Shown piece by piece: positions 33,924 to 43,683 of a DNA stretch of 64,000 nucleotides. Origin of the DNA: Algoriphagus chordae. GTDB taxonomy: Bacteria; Bacteroidota; Bacteroidia; Cytophagales; Cyclobacteriaceae. The stretch is from the NCBI RefSeq assembly GCF_003254055.1, contig NZ_QKZT01000024.1, positions 16,496-80,495 of the forward strand. Reading direction: 5' to 3'. Below the pieces are notes generated by a model, which saw nothing but the letters and a program-made list of their open reading frames with translations, did no database searches and was not told where the DNA came from. The stretch's first letter is position 1, and every line of letters starts with the position of its first letter. The translations under genes were made by a program, and so were the position numbers.

Positions 33924-36900
33924 TTAAAGAGTTACCTGAATACCGAACATAAAAATTGTTGGTCGTGGATAACTATGCCAGTTCATACCCTGTGAGAAAA
34001 CGTTATCACCGTTTCCACCACGTATAGGGGCCGTTTCAGGATCTCCGTTAATATCCTTACCTGTCAGTAGGAAGAAGTTCTGAGCGGAAGCATAAGCTCT
34101 AAGCCTGCTTAGTTTGATTGAACTAGTGAGGTTTGAAGGGAAATTATATCCAAGCAGCAAATTTCTACCTCTCAAAAACGATCCATCTTTTACCCAGTGA
34201 GAATCCACGTTTGTCACATATCCTGCTCTAGTATCACGGATTTCCGCAATCATGGTATTTTGATTATCAGGAGTCCAGGCGTTCAGTACAGAAGTATAAC
34301 TATTGGCCAGCGCCTGACGATCTTCACTTGGGTGAAGAGTCATATCCAACACATCATTACCTATGCTGTATTGAAGCTCGACGGTAAGATCAAAATTATA
34401 AAACCTTACACTATTGCTAAAAGCTCCCCAGAAATCAGGGCTACCATTACCGATTATCATTCTATCAGAATCATTGATCGCCTTATCGCCATTTACGTCC
34501 AGATATTTCACATCTCCAGGCAGAATGGTAAGCCCATTTCTATAGCTCACAAATTCTGCTGCCTCAGCTCTTTCGGCTTCACTCCAAGTCCCCAATCTTA
34601 CGAGCCCCCAGAAAGACCCTACTGGCTCACCTACTCTAATAATATTCGTCTGATTAGTGAAATTAGGACCTCCAACACCAAAAATATCTGCAGGGGTAGC
34701 AAGAGATAAAACTTTATTCCTATTCAAGGATAAGTTGAATGAGGTATTCCAAGAGAAGTTTTCTCTATCAAAATTCACAGAATTAAGTGTAAACTCAACC
34801 CCCTTATTTTCCATAGAACCTACATTACTCCTAATGGTGGCGTACCCACTTGTTCTTGGTACGGGCGAATCGAGTAACATGTCAGTAGTTTTTCTATAAT
34901 ATAGATCAACTTCTACATTCAATCTGTTATTAAACATCCCTAATTCTACTCCAAGATCTGTTTGAGCCGTTTTCTCCCATTTCAAATCTGGGTTTGCTAG
35001 CCTATTGATACCTGTTCCTCCTACTTGAGTTTCGTTGTAGATAGCTGAATAGTTTGAGCTCAGAAGCGAAAGCGAAGAGTAAGGTGGGATTTCTGAGTTA
35101 CCCGTCAGACCATAACTGGTTCTAACTTTCAAATTGGAAATGGTAGAATTTCCTTTCAGAAACCCTTCTTCTGAAACTCTCCACGCCAAGGCTGCAGATG
35201 GGAAAAACGCATACTTATTATTGTCTCCAAATTTGGAAGACCCGTCTACCCGACCAGTTGCGGTAAACAAATACTTATCATCTAGAATGTAATTCAACCT
35301 TGCAAAGTATGAATTCAATGCTTCCCTAGATGCTCCTGACCCCACTCGCGGTAATTGGCTACCTGCACCTAGATTATTGTATAAGAAATAATCAGTGGAA
35401 AAGTTCTGGATACTGGCACTCATACCTTCGTAATTATTTTCCTGCCACGAAATCCCCAAAAGCCCCGTTACGGCATGTCTTTCAGCAAAGACTTTGTTAT
35501 AGGTCAGGTAATTTTCTAAGGACCAGAAGGTATCCTTACGCAGACTTTTAGAGGCTGTACCATTTTGCCCTATTGCCAGTGTTCTGGTTTCAGATCTATC
35601 ATTTTCCTGGGTGAGAATATTTACACCTACGGATGTGCGCATTTCCAAAGCATCTGAAAACTTGATGTTCGTAAATACACTCCCCAAGGTAGTTTGAGTA
35701 TTTAGGATATACCTTCTTCCAGACAACCTGTGTGCGGAACTCATAGTCCCCTCAGCAAATGGATAGTCTCTATTATTAGCAAATGTACCATCCTCATACT
35801 TCACAGGCAGGAATGGAAAATCCTCAACCATTTGCCTGGCTACTGCATCAGATACATCGACTAGATTCTCTGTTTGATTGTTGTAGCTGAGGCTTCCTCC
35901 TACTTTCAACCAAGTTTTCACCTGATCATCTATAGTAAATCGAGCAGAATATCTTTTCAAATATGAGGTTTTCACTAAGCCCTCATCGTCTCTATAGCCT
36001 AAAGAAAGAGAATAAGAAGTTCGCTCATTTCCTCCAGTAAAGCCTAATTGGTGATTTTGTGACAACTTACTTTGAGTAGTCTCTTCCAGCCAATCAGTAT
36101 CAAAAAGCGGATTGCCTGAACTATCAAAAACCCGTGGATCCGTTCTTCTAAGTGCTGGATTTAGGTAAGCCCATTTACCAGCTGCCCAACCTTCAGGATC
36201 ATATTTCTCCATATTGGCCCATGCTAAGTCTTCCACAGCAAGGTATTGCTCAGAATTCAATACTTCAGGTCTGTTTGGGCCAATAATCGGCACACTCAAA
36301 TCCATATTATAAGTCACGCTACCTTCGCCGGTATTCCCCTTCTTTGTAGTAATGAGTATAACTCCATTGGCTCCTCTGGACCCGTATATGGCAGTTGATG
36401 AAGCATCTTTGAGCACTTCTACAGACACGATATCATTCGGATTGATATAATCTATCGCACTACTTTGCTGATCCAATGTCCCCATGGGCATCTGAACACC
36501 ATCAATCACATAAAGAGGATTATTGGATGAGTTTATGGAGCTAAAACCCCTAATCCTTACCGTGGTTCTTCCTCCTGGCCGACCTGAGTTACTATTCACT
36601 TGTACACCAGACACTCTACCCGCTAATGCTTGATTCAAGGAGGAGGCTGGGCGCTCTCTTAAAGCTTCAGCTCCTACTGAACCCACGGAACCAGTCAAAT
36701 CACTTCTCTTAGCAGTACCATAGCCAATTACAACTACCTCATCCAATGCTGTAGCATCTGGTCGTAGTGTGACGTTGATTACGGTTTGTGAACCTACAGT
36801 TATGCGCTGAGGCTCATATCCTATGTAAGAGAAAATAATCTCAGCATCATCTGCTACCGTAATTGAAAATTTCCCGTCAATATCGGTGACTGTACCTATA

Positions 36901-37115
36901 GTGGTACCTGCGACTGAAACTGTAGCGCCAGGAAGAGGTAGTCCTATTTCATCTAAAACTTTCCCTGTGACAGTAACATCTTCTTGAATTGCTTCTAAAG
37001 GTGGAGAGGCGTTAGCACCTGAGGTAACAAAAGGGCTAAACATAACCAGAATGAAAAATCCATAAAGGATCCTTTTAGACTTCCACAAGAGTCGTCTTTG
37101 TAAAATTAATTTCAT
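33924..37115 (-). CDS. SusC/RagA-family TonB-dependent transporter (second pair)
   Basis: 1063-residue outer-membrane transporter. Signal segment about 15-35; carboxypeptidase-D-like domain with VTVTGKVLDEIGLPLPGATV; linker DEVVVIGYGTAKRSDLTG; plug with V-R-I-R-G-F-S-S-I-N and VLKDASSTAIYGSRGANGVI; then a 22-strand-type barrel ending M-F-G-I-Q-V-T-L. It is the first gene of a leftward susCD operon. A long, very A/T-rich leader of more than 900 bp lies before it. Closest relative in the window appears to be the third SusC (45475-48558) in the plug region. Confidence 0.95.
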   Translation of the reverse strand: MKLILQRRLLWKSKRILYGFFILVMFSPFVTSGANASPPLEAIQEDVTVTGKVLDEIGLPLPGATVSVAGTTIGTVTDIDGKFSITVADDAEIIFSYIGYEPQRITVGSQTVINVTLRPDATALDEVVVIGYGTAKRSDLTGSVGSVGAEALRERPASSLNQALAGRVSGVQVNSNSGRPGGRTTVRIRGFSSINSSNNPLYVIDGVQMPMGTLDQQSSAIDYINPNDIVSVEVLKDASSTAIYGSRGANGVILITTKKGNTGEGSVTYNMDLSVPIIGPNRPEVLNSEQYLAVEDLAWANMEKYDPEGWAAGKWAYLNPALRRTDPRVFDSSGNPLFDTDWLEETTQSKLSQNHQLGFTGGNERTSYSLSLGYRDDEGLVKTSYLKRYSARFTIDDQVKTWLKVGGSLSYNNQTENLVDVSDAVARQMVEDFPFLPVKYEDGTFANNRDYPFAEGTMSSAHRLSGRRYILNTQTTLGSVFTNIKFSDALEMRTSVGVNILTQENDRSETRTLAIGQNGTASKSLRKDTFWSLENYLTYNKVFAERHAVTGLLGISWQENNYEGMSASIQNFSTDYFLYNNLGAGSQLPRVGSGASREALNSYFARLNYILDDKYLFTATGRVDGSSKFGDNNKYAFFPSAALAWRVSEEGFLKGNSTISNLKVRTSYGLTGNSEIPPYSSLSLLSSNYSAIYNETQVGGTGINRLANPDLKWEKTAQTDLGVELGMFNNRLNVEVDLYYRKTTDMLLDSPVPRTSGYATIRSNVGSMENKGVEFTLNSVNFDRENFSWNTSFNLSLNRNKVLSLATPADIFGVGGPNFTNQTNIIRVGEPVGSFWGLVRLGTWSEAERAEAAEFVSYRNGLTILPGDVKYLDVNGDKAINDSDRMIIGNGSPDFWGAFSNSVRFYNFDLTVELQYSIGNDVLDMTLHPSEDRQALANSYTSVLNAWTPDNQNTMIAEIRDTRAGYVTNVDSHWVKDGSFLRGRNLLLGYNFPSNLTSSIKLSRLRAYASAQNFFLLTGKDINGDPETAPIRGGNGDNVFSQGMNWHSYPRPTIFMFGIQVTL

Positions 37116-38054
37116 ATTTTGAGAGGTTTATTTGTAGTATTGACTATAATTATCGCCTACAAAATTTTATTTCACGTAGGCTAGCGGGTATTGTGCGGTG
37201 AGAGATCCCTAGAATATCATCCGCTCCTTACAAAGGTTTTTTAATCATATCATTGGCAATATATTTTAGGCTAATTAAAAATTTATTTATCCCCTAGCTA
37301 TTTTTCCAATTCAACTTATCCAAAAACTGGATTTTCTTCCAACAATCTTGTATTGATTCAATAATAATGAATCAAAATCCTGATATACTGATATTTACCT
37401 AAAACAATTATCAGCAAATTATCTGCAACAATTATCGCTAAATAATTAGCCTAATTGAATAATATCAATCAAAACGAATAATATATACACAAAAATGCCA
37501 GACAAGGCACACTCATTACTTCGACTATGATCCCTTATAAAAAACTTCTAAATTATAAATATTAGATGATTTCCACAAAATATTAAAGGATTCATTAAAC
37601 ATTTAAAAGAATAATTGGACAAAACTAATTTACCGGATCAATTGCTGAAAAATTTAACCCTAAGTTTCATTTCTCAGTTAATACCAAATTAGAAAAAATA
37701 TTCATATTTTCAGACCCCTCTATATAATAATTAAAAAATATTACAATTATGTAAATTAGGACATTTAGCCTAAAAGTTTACTTATTATATCATTATCTAG
37801 TATAAAATAAAATAGAAAAACACCTAGCCATGTCATTGAAAGTAAATTCACTCCTCTCAGGTGGCATCCTACAAAATATCTGAAAACAGCTCAGCTTGTG
37901 TTCCTTCATTTTCCCTAGCCTTAATTGTCCGATACCCAATAAGTGATGTTCGATATCGAAACAGTAATTCTTGATAAAAGCTAGTCTAGACCCAGAGAAG
38001 CCCTATTTCTTAAATTGGAACAGGTATTGATTTACCTTTTCCAAAAAAACGACA
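37116..38054. promoter_or_regulatory. Long A/T-rich control region between second susC and a small membrane protein
   Basis: 939 bp with no convincing gene in either direction. Near the susC end is an inverted repeat GCCTAC (37155-37160) / GTAGGC (37176-37181), which could form a leader hairpin. At 37404-37450 two imperfect 23-24 bp direct repeats start with ACAATTATC. The rest is low-complexity A/T-rich DNA. Promoters cannot be fixed. Confidence 0.45.
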
Positions 38055-38246
38055 ATGATAAGCTTCCTTCTCTGGTGTATTCTATTTGTGCTATGCTGGC
38101 CATTGGCAATCCTAGGAATTCTACTTTACCCCATCGTTTGGTTATTGCTACTCCCTTTTAGGCTTCTAGGCTTTGCTATAGACCTTTCCTTCGACTTTAT
38201 CCGAAATCTCTTTATGCTTCCTTTCACCATAGCAGGAAGACGCTAA
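38055..38246 (+). CDS. Small hydrophobic membrane protein
   Basis: 63-residue protein, almost wholly hydrophobic, with two or three membrane segments (about 3-21, 23-38 and 40-58) and a C-terminal A-G-R-R. Short proteins of this look occur in many Bacteroidota, but I do not recognise a named family. It begins with ATG and converges on the alkaline phosphatase fusion, whose stop codon is 14 bp beyond its own. Function unknown. Confidence 0.6.
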   Translation: MISFLLWCILFVLCWPLAILGILLYPIVWLLLLPFRLLGFAIDLSFDFIRNLFMLPFTIAGRR

Positions 38247-38260
38247 GAATCTAAAGCAGA

Positions 38261-40099
38261 TCACTTCTGGTGGTACTGCTTCACCAAGTTCATGATCTTA
38301 TGGAAAACAGCGGAGTTCTCATACACTCCTCTGAAATCTCCTGAATGTGCTCCATAAGCGAATACAGGAACCATTATACCCGTATGATCATCGCTGTGAT
38401 AAGCCAGTTCTACCGTGCTTGAAGGTATATCTCCCTGGGGAATGGATACTCCACCAGTCTCGTGATCCGCAGTGATGATTAGCAGCGTGTTTGGATTTGC
38501 ATCAACGTATTGGATTACTTTGCCAATGACTTCATCAAAGTCCAACATCTCAGATACAATCGTCGAAGTACTATTCGCATGTCCACCCGAATCAATATTC
38601 GCTGCCTCAACTATCAGGAAGAATGGAGCGTCTTTTTGATCAAAAAAATCGAACGCGAAAACTGTGCTGTTCAGCAAATAATCTCCTCTCCCATCCAACT
38701 TTTTAGGCAAAGAACCTTTTGCCGCAAAATAGCCCAGACGATCAGCCTCAGTCTGTTCTAAACTTTCTAGCAAAGTAAAGCCTGCACTTTTCAGGCTTCC
38801 CAGTTCGGATTCAAAAGTATCTCCACCTCCACCGATGAATAGGTCCAATTTACTCTTAGGCAAATAAGCAGCGATCTGATCAGAATCATCACGCTCTGGG
38901 TGATGCGCGTAGAAGGATGCTGGCGTAGCTCCAGTCAGTTGATCCGTGGTAATTATACCACTTGAGAATCCATATCCGTCAAGAATGTCTGGCAAATTAG
39001 CCAAAGGCTTTCCATCAGGATCAACCCCTATAGCTCTATTATTAGTTTTCTCTCCAGTAGCATAGGCAGTAGCTCCAGCAGCTGAGTCTGTGGTAAAATC
39101 ATCGGCAGCCTGAGTTTTGATCAGACCCATATTTTTGAGTTGGGTCAAATTCAGCTGATTATCATTCGAAAACAAAGCCGAAGAAATCTGCGCCAACCCA
39201 TTCCCATCACCTATCATCAAAATCACATTTTCTACTGGCACATCTGCTCCATCCACCTCGAACTTTGGCATGTAAACCTCATGCTTTGAAGTATTCTGAT
39301 AGATATTTGTCCCCAACTTACTCAGGTAATCAGCAGCTTCGATCGGATGATCAGTATTGATATAGTCCTCTCCCATTTCATGGAAAGCTTTCCAGGCAGA
39401 CTTGCTATCCGGAGAACCCCAAAAACGAACCGATTTATCAAAACTATGAACCAGGTCAATGAAGTTTTGAATCTTTACCCGTTGCTCCTCCACGATTCTA
39501 CCCTTTCCATTCCAAATAGAAAACTGACGAAAACTCAAGCTCACCATACCTATTTTATCCCAAGGCAAATCATTAGTCAGTTCCATGCTTTGGTAATCAA
39601 AAAGCATCCATTCAGGATAGTTGCCATAATCTTCAGGCTTAGGTCTATTTCCTGAAATAATCAATTTCAATCCAGCTGGATTTTTTGCCCCATAGAGCAG
39701 GTATTCATAATCTTTCATGCTTTCCAGCAGTACCTCAAGAGAAGCATAAGCTTCCGTTTTCAGATCCACAAGCAAGTGGAAATTGATCGAAGAAATCACC
39801 CCACTTTCTATCCCCTCAGAGATAGGATCTAAATACAGACTTTCAATGGTTCGTTTTGGATCAATACTAGCAGCTTCGTGAGCCGCCATGAGTTTACCAT
39901 CTTTCAAAATCAAATCTACTTCAATAGAAGAAGCGCCTGCTGAATATGCCGTCCAAAAAGGCACAGTCTGCAAGTAGTCGTTATGTGAGTGGATTTGAAA
40001 TTTCTCTGAGCTCTGCGCAGAAACTTGGAATACTGCCAGCAGACAAAAAACTAATAGGCTTGGATAGAATTTATGCATTCCTAAAATTAGGGCATTCAT
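38261..40099 (-). CDS. Secreted fusion: GDPD/PI-PLC-like domain plus alkaline phosphatase
   Basis: 612-residue exported protein with two catalytic domains. After a signal peptide (FYPSLLVFCLLAVFQVSAQ) an N-terminal TIM-barrel phosphodiesterase-like domain (about 35-250) shows H-S-H-N-D-Y, SSIEVDLILKDGKLMAAHE and later sheet elements, as in the uncharacterised GDPD/PI-PLC superfamily. The C-terminal alkaline phosphatase domain (about 260-610) has N-V-I-L-M-I-G-D-G-N-G, the nucleophile Ser in F-T-T-D-S-A-A-G-A-T-A, E-A-A-N-I-D-S-G-G-H-A-N, T-A-D-H-E-T-G-G and D-D-H-T-G. Together they could cut a phosphodiester and then release phosphate. An internal ATG at 40078 gives a cleaner signal peptide. 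The neighbours on the right are two more phosphoesterases. Confidence 0.9.
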   Translation of the reverse strand: MNALILGMHKFYPSLLVFCLLAVFQVSAQSSEKFQIHSHNDYLQTVPFWTAYSAGASSIEVDLILKDGKLMAAHEAASIDPKRTIESLYLDPISEGIESGVISSINFHLLVDLKTEAYASLEVLLESMKDYEYLLYGAKNPAGLKLIISGNRPKPEDYGNYPEWMLFDYQSMELTNDLPWDKIGMVSLSFRQFSIWNGKGRIVEEQRVKIQNFIDLVHSFDKSVRFWGSPDSKSAWKAFHEMGEDYINTDHPIEAADYLSKLGTNIYQNTSKHEVYMPKFEVDGADVPVENVILMIGDGNGLAQISSALFSNDNQLNLTQLKNMGLIKTQAADDFTTDSAAGATAYATGEKTNNRAIGVDPDGKPLANLPDILDGYGFSSGIITTDQLTGATPASFYAHHPERDDSDQIAAYLPKSKLDLFIGGGGDTFESELGSLKSAGFTLLESLEQTEADRLGYFAAKGSLPKKLDGRGDYLLNSTVFAFDFFDQKDAPFFLIVEAANIDSGGHANSTSTIVSEMLDFDEVIGKVIQYVDANPNTLLIITADHETGGVSIPQGDIPSSTVELAYHSDDHTGIMVPVFAYGAHSGDFRGVYENSAVFHKIMNLVKQYHQK

Positions 40100-40332
40100 A
40101 AGTATTAAACTGCTCCGTTAAGTTCAAAAAGCAAAGGCTTAACATATTCTTAAAGTGTTTTATTAACTTATCAGAATCTCACTCTAGAATATTTCACCAG
40201 AGAACTGATTTCAAACAGGTTAAAAATAAATACAATCTTTCTAAGCACTTATCAAATCATAACATAAACGTGAAACCTGTTTTGCGGAATTTCGCTCGAA
40301 ATAGATGAAAATTGCCAGTTGAAATAAAAACT

Positions 40333-41412
40333 ATGAAATACACCACCGCCCTACTGATTTTTACTTTCTGCACGATCAGTTCACTGACGCTTTCTGCGCA
40401 AAACCTCAAGCTCAACCAGACCCAAGTCATCGGAAGCCATAATAGCTACAAAAGTCAAATGGCTCCAGAGCTACTCGCCTTTTTATCGAAGGTAAATCCT
40501 CCTGCTGCGCAAAGTCTTGAATACTCCCATATTCCCTTGGAAGCTCAACTTGATCTAGGTTTGAGGAATCTCGAACTGGACGTATTCCACGATCCTGTAG
40601 GAGGAAGGTACTCCGATCCAAAAGGCTTACAAATCATAAAAAGTGCTGGAGGAAGCGTTCTTGATTATGATCCCAGCGACGCACTTTCCAAGCCAGGACT
40701 GAAGCTTTTCCATGTGCAGGATCTGGATTTTCAATCTCACTACCTACTCTTTGCTGATGCGCTGGGAGCACTCAAAACCTGGAGTGAAGCTCATCCTGAC
40801 CACTCTCCTGTCTTTATTCTGATCAATGCAAAAGAAGGAAATGTACCAGGCACCCGACCTACCTTACCCTTCACCCCATCAGCTTTGGATAGTATAGATC
40901 TGGAAATCAGGACGCATCTCGGAATGGATCATCTGATCACACCGGATCTGGTGAAAGGAAATTATAACGATCTGGAATCTGCCGTGCTTGCTGGCAACTG
41001 GCCAAATCTGGATGACGTACGCGGGAAATTTCTTTTTGTCTTGGATGAAAATGAAGAGAAAATCAACCGATATCTTACGGCCAAGCCTGAGCTTAAAAAT
41101 GCTGTGCTATTCGTCAATAAAAAGGAAGGGAATTCCACAGCTGGATTCAGAATAATAAATAATGCAGTAAAAGATGAGGACTATATCAGAGAGCTTGTGA
41201 AAAAAGGATACATGGTCCGAACTCGTGCTGACTCAGACACCAAAGAGGCGAGAACAGAAGATTACACCACGTTTGAAAGCGCCAAAGCTTCTGGCGCTCA
41301 AGTCATTTCCACAGATTATTACATGCCTTCCACTTTCTTCAAATCTGATTACAAAGTTAGCTTTGAAGGAAACGTGTACGAAAGACCGAATCCGGTTTTG
41401 ACCAAAAAATAG
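40333..41412 (+). CDS. PI-PLC-like calcium-dependent phosphodiesterase, secreted
   Basis: 359-residue exported protein of the Ca2+-dependent phosphoinositide-specific phospholipase C-like group. Signal peptide about 1-22 (ends L-S-A-Q). Catalytic TIM-barrel motifs: first His in Q-V-I-G-S-H-N-S-Y-K, acidic ligands in R-N-L-E-L-D-V-F-H-D, and second His in L-K-L-F-H-V-Q-D-L-D. The frame continues upstream to a TTG at 40312; ATG 40333 gives the normal signal peptide. Bacterial members are poorly characterised; substrates may be glycerophospho-compounds, inositol phosphodiesters or a phosphate-linked glycan. It is followed 11 bp later by the metallophosphoesterase gene, so the two form an operon. 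Confidence 0.87.
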   Translation: MKYTTALLIFTFCTISSLTLSAQNLKLNQTQVIGSHNSYKSQMAPELLAFLSKVNPPAAQSLEYSHIPLEAQLDLGLRNLELDVFHDPVGGRYSDPKGLQIIKSAGGSVLDYDPSDALSKPGLKLFHVQDLDFQSHYLLFADALGALKTWSEAHPDHSPVFILINAKEGNVPGTRPTLPFTPSALDSIDLEIRTHLGMDHLITPDLVKGNYNDLESAVLAGNWPNLDDVRGKFLFVLDENEEKINRYLTAKPELKNAVLFVNKKEGNSTAGFRIINNAVKDEDYIRELVKKGYMVRTRADSDTKEARTEDYTTFESAKASGAQVISTDYYMPSTFFKSDYKVSFEGNVYERPNPVLTKK

Positions 41413-41423
41413 AAGCACTTGAA

Positions 41424-43262
41424 TTGATTTTGAATAAAAACTACATCATCCCCACCCTCCTCGGCGCAGTTATGCAGCTAGTCTGCGCCAACAGTCACTT
41501 GCTGGCGCAATCTCCAGCAAGGGAAATTGCCTTTCTCTCAGACATACATCTGCAGGATGTCTATGCAGATTTGCATTCAGAGGATTTCAAAGGCGTTAAT
41601 AACCCAAGAACAGGGAAGTTCGCTACCATACGAACGATGAAAAGTCAGTTGAATTCTACTCGGCTGTTCAACGAAAACTATTTTGCTTTTATCGCTGCTC
41701 TGGAGGATCTGAAGAAAAAGGGAATTCAGCTAGTTGTCCTTCCTGGCGATTTCACCGATGACGGCCAGCCGATGAATGTTTTGGCTTTGCAGAAAATACT
41801 GGATCAGTATGCGAAGGAAGCTGGAATGCGCTTTTTCTTGACCACAGGAAATCATGATCCAGTCAAACCTTTTGGCGGAGTAGCCGGCAAAAGTGATTTC
41901 CTCGGAGTCGATGGCTCCGCGCAGACAATCGCAGGTTCAGTTGAATTATACAATTCGCCATCCGCAGCAATCTCAGATCAGGTCAATTACTGGGGTTATT
42001 CTGAGATCACTCAGGCACTTGCTGCTCATGGCTTTTTCCCCAGTGAAAAAGACATTTTCTGGGCTCATCCATTTCAGGAGCTCAATTACGACAACTACAA
42101 TTTTGACCAAGCTCAAGCTTCTTCCAAACTCGAAAACAGAGTCTTCCCAGCTGGAGATTCAGGACTTTTCATACCAGATGCCAGCTATGTAGTGGAACCT
42201 GTGGATGGAATTTGGCTTCTGGCGCTGGACGGAAATGTGTACACACATTCAGGGAATAAGACCGATGGAAACTGGAAAGGTTCTTCTGTAGGCTTTAACC
42301 AAGCAGCTATCCATAAAAAGCACCAACTGGACTGGATCAAAAAAGTATCTGATGAAGCAGAAAAGCGTGGCAAAACATTGATCTCTTTCAGCCATTACCC
42401 TCTTGTCGAATTTCACGACGGAGCTTCTGACGAAATGAAGTCACTTTTCGGATCCAGGAAATTCCAGCTCGAACGAGTTCCTAGTACTCAGACTAGTGAA
42501 CTTTATGCTAAAGCAGGCATCAAAATACACTTCGCCGGACACATGCACATCAATGATACCGGCCTATTCCAAGACCAAACCACCAACACCATGTATAATA
42601 TTCAAGTACCATCTCTGGCTGCTTTTCCACCAGCTTACAAGACATTAAAAACCACCAATCCTTCTCAGTTCGAAATCGAAACGATCTCGCTCACAGAAGT
42701 AGATCACATGAATGAGTTCTTTGATCTATACAGAATGGAGCATCGTTGGCTTCTGGAAAAACAAGATCCTGGAATTTGGGATAGTACAATTCTAGCATCC
42801 AAGGATTACCTGGAATACACCAGAAATCATCTTTTAGAATTGACCAAATCCAGATTTATACCGTCAGATTGGCCAGAAAACCTAGTCTCTCTACTAACTG
42901 CTATGAGCAATGATGAGCTGATCGCATGGAGTAAAATGACAGCGGAAGAAGGCACGTTATTTCTCGATGAGATACTCAAAAGCTTCGATCTGACAAACAA
43001 GGAGTCAGCAAGTATCATCGACGACTTCTACCTATTGAAAAATGGGGATGAGATCGGCAAAAAATTAATTCCTGAAGAGCGAATTAATTTTTACGAAGAA
43101 CTTCTTGAAACTATTTCTCAGAAATCTGAGTCAAACGAAACTAGTCTAAACACTCAGCTTCTTCAGTTCTTTGGTATTTTCAACAAGCTATTCCATTCCC
43201 TTCCTTCTGATCATTTTAGCATTGATCTGAAAAACAATACCATCAAGAAAATACAGGATTGA
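41424..43262 (+). CDS. Secreted calcineurin-like metallophosphoesterase
   Basis: 612-residue exported phosphoesterase. Signal segment about residues 5-28. All five metal-binding motifs are present: D-I-H in F-L-S-D-I-H (about 38), P-G-D-F-T-D-D, T-G-N-H-D-P, S-F-S-H-Y-P-L and F-A-G-H-M-H-I-N. A C-terminal helical region of about 200 residues (from about 410) has no recognised domain. The start is TTG 41424, with a second in-frame TTG six bases later; no ATG occurs before the signal segment. It is co-transcribed with the PI-PLC-like gene. It would act after that enzyme by removing phosphate from phosphomonoesters or by cleaving a second phosphodiester (inference). Confidence 0.9.
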   Translation: MILNKNYIIPTLLGAVMQLVCANSHLLAQSPAREIAFLSDIHLQDVYADLHSEDFKGVNNPRTGKFATIRTMKSQLNSTRLFNENYFAFIAALEDLKKKGIQLVVLPGDFTDDGQPMNVLALQKILDQYAKEAGMRFFLTTGNHDPVKPFGGVAGKSDFLGVDGSAQTIAGSVELYNSPSAAISDQVNYWGYSEITQALAAHGFFPSEKDIFWAHPFQELNYDNYNFDQAQASSKLENRVFPAGDSGLFIPDASYVVEPVDGIWLLALDGNVYTHSGNKTDGNWKGSSVGFNQAAIHKKHQLDWIKKVSDEAEKRGKTLISFSHYPLVEFHDGASDEMKSLFGSRKFQLERVPSTQTSELYAKAGIKIHFAGHMHINDTGLFQDQTTNTMYNIQVPSLAAFPPAYKTLKTTNPSQFEIETISLTEVDHMNEFFDLYRMEHRWLLEKQDPGIWDSTILASKDYLEYTRNHLLELTKSRFIPSDWPENLVSLLTAMSNDELIAWSKMTAEEGTLFLDEILKSFDLTNKESASIIDDFYLLKNGDEIGKKLIPEERINFYEELLETISQKSESNETSLNTQLLQFFGIFNKLFHSLPSDHFSIDLKNNTIKKIQD

Positions 43263-43319
43263 TTTTGGCAATTGTGCGATTTGTTTCTTGCTGGATATTA
43301 GGTATTAACTTTTCACAGG

Positions 43320-43590
43320 TTAATACCGATCGTGCCGTTGGCACTCCAACTAAATAAAAAACTTTCTAAACCCAGAATTTCATTCTGGGCATTTACTGGT
43401 CTTGCCGCTGGCAAGATGCTTAGCGATTAACGCACGTAAATAGAAATCACACCTAGAGTTTGTTCGCTATTCCTAGGCTCAAGAATGCCAACGGCATTCA
43501 TCGTACCAACCCCGAATACAGCGAAGCGAAATTCGGGGACGAAGCTCCACAATGCTCAACATTGAGTGCCAAAGGCACGGTCAGTATTAA
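43320..43590. repeat. MITE-like element with terminal inverted repeats and nested palindromes
   Basis: Left arm at 43320-43346 (TTAATACCGATCGTGCCGTT then GGCACTC) and right arm at 43564-43590 are inverted and match at 24 of 27 positions. Inside are small palindromes with three-base loops or similar: CTTGCCGCTGGCAAG, GAATGCCAACGGCATTC, CCCAGAATTTCATTCTGGG and CCCCGAAT...ATTCGGGG; each outer arm also holds one (GTGCCGTTGGCAC, GTGCCAAAGGCAC). No ORF of note. It lies between the stop codons of the phosphoesterase and third susD. Confidence 0.7.
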
Positions 43591-43625
43591 ATCGGAAAAG
43601 TTTCCCCATGGTAAATTTGAGTAAC

Positions 43626-43657
43626 CAAAAAAGCCGATGAGAAAATCTCATCGGCTT
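43626..43657 (-). terminator. Terminator for the third susCD operon
   Basis: Hairpin AGCCGATGAG (43632-43641) / CTCATCGGCT (43647-43656), with six A on the plus strand at 43627-43632, so a U tract follows on the minus strand. Confidence 0.85.
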
Positions 43658-43683
43658 GACTTTAACAATTGGTTTAATAGGTA

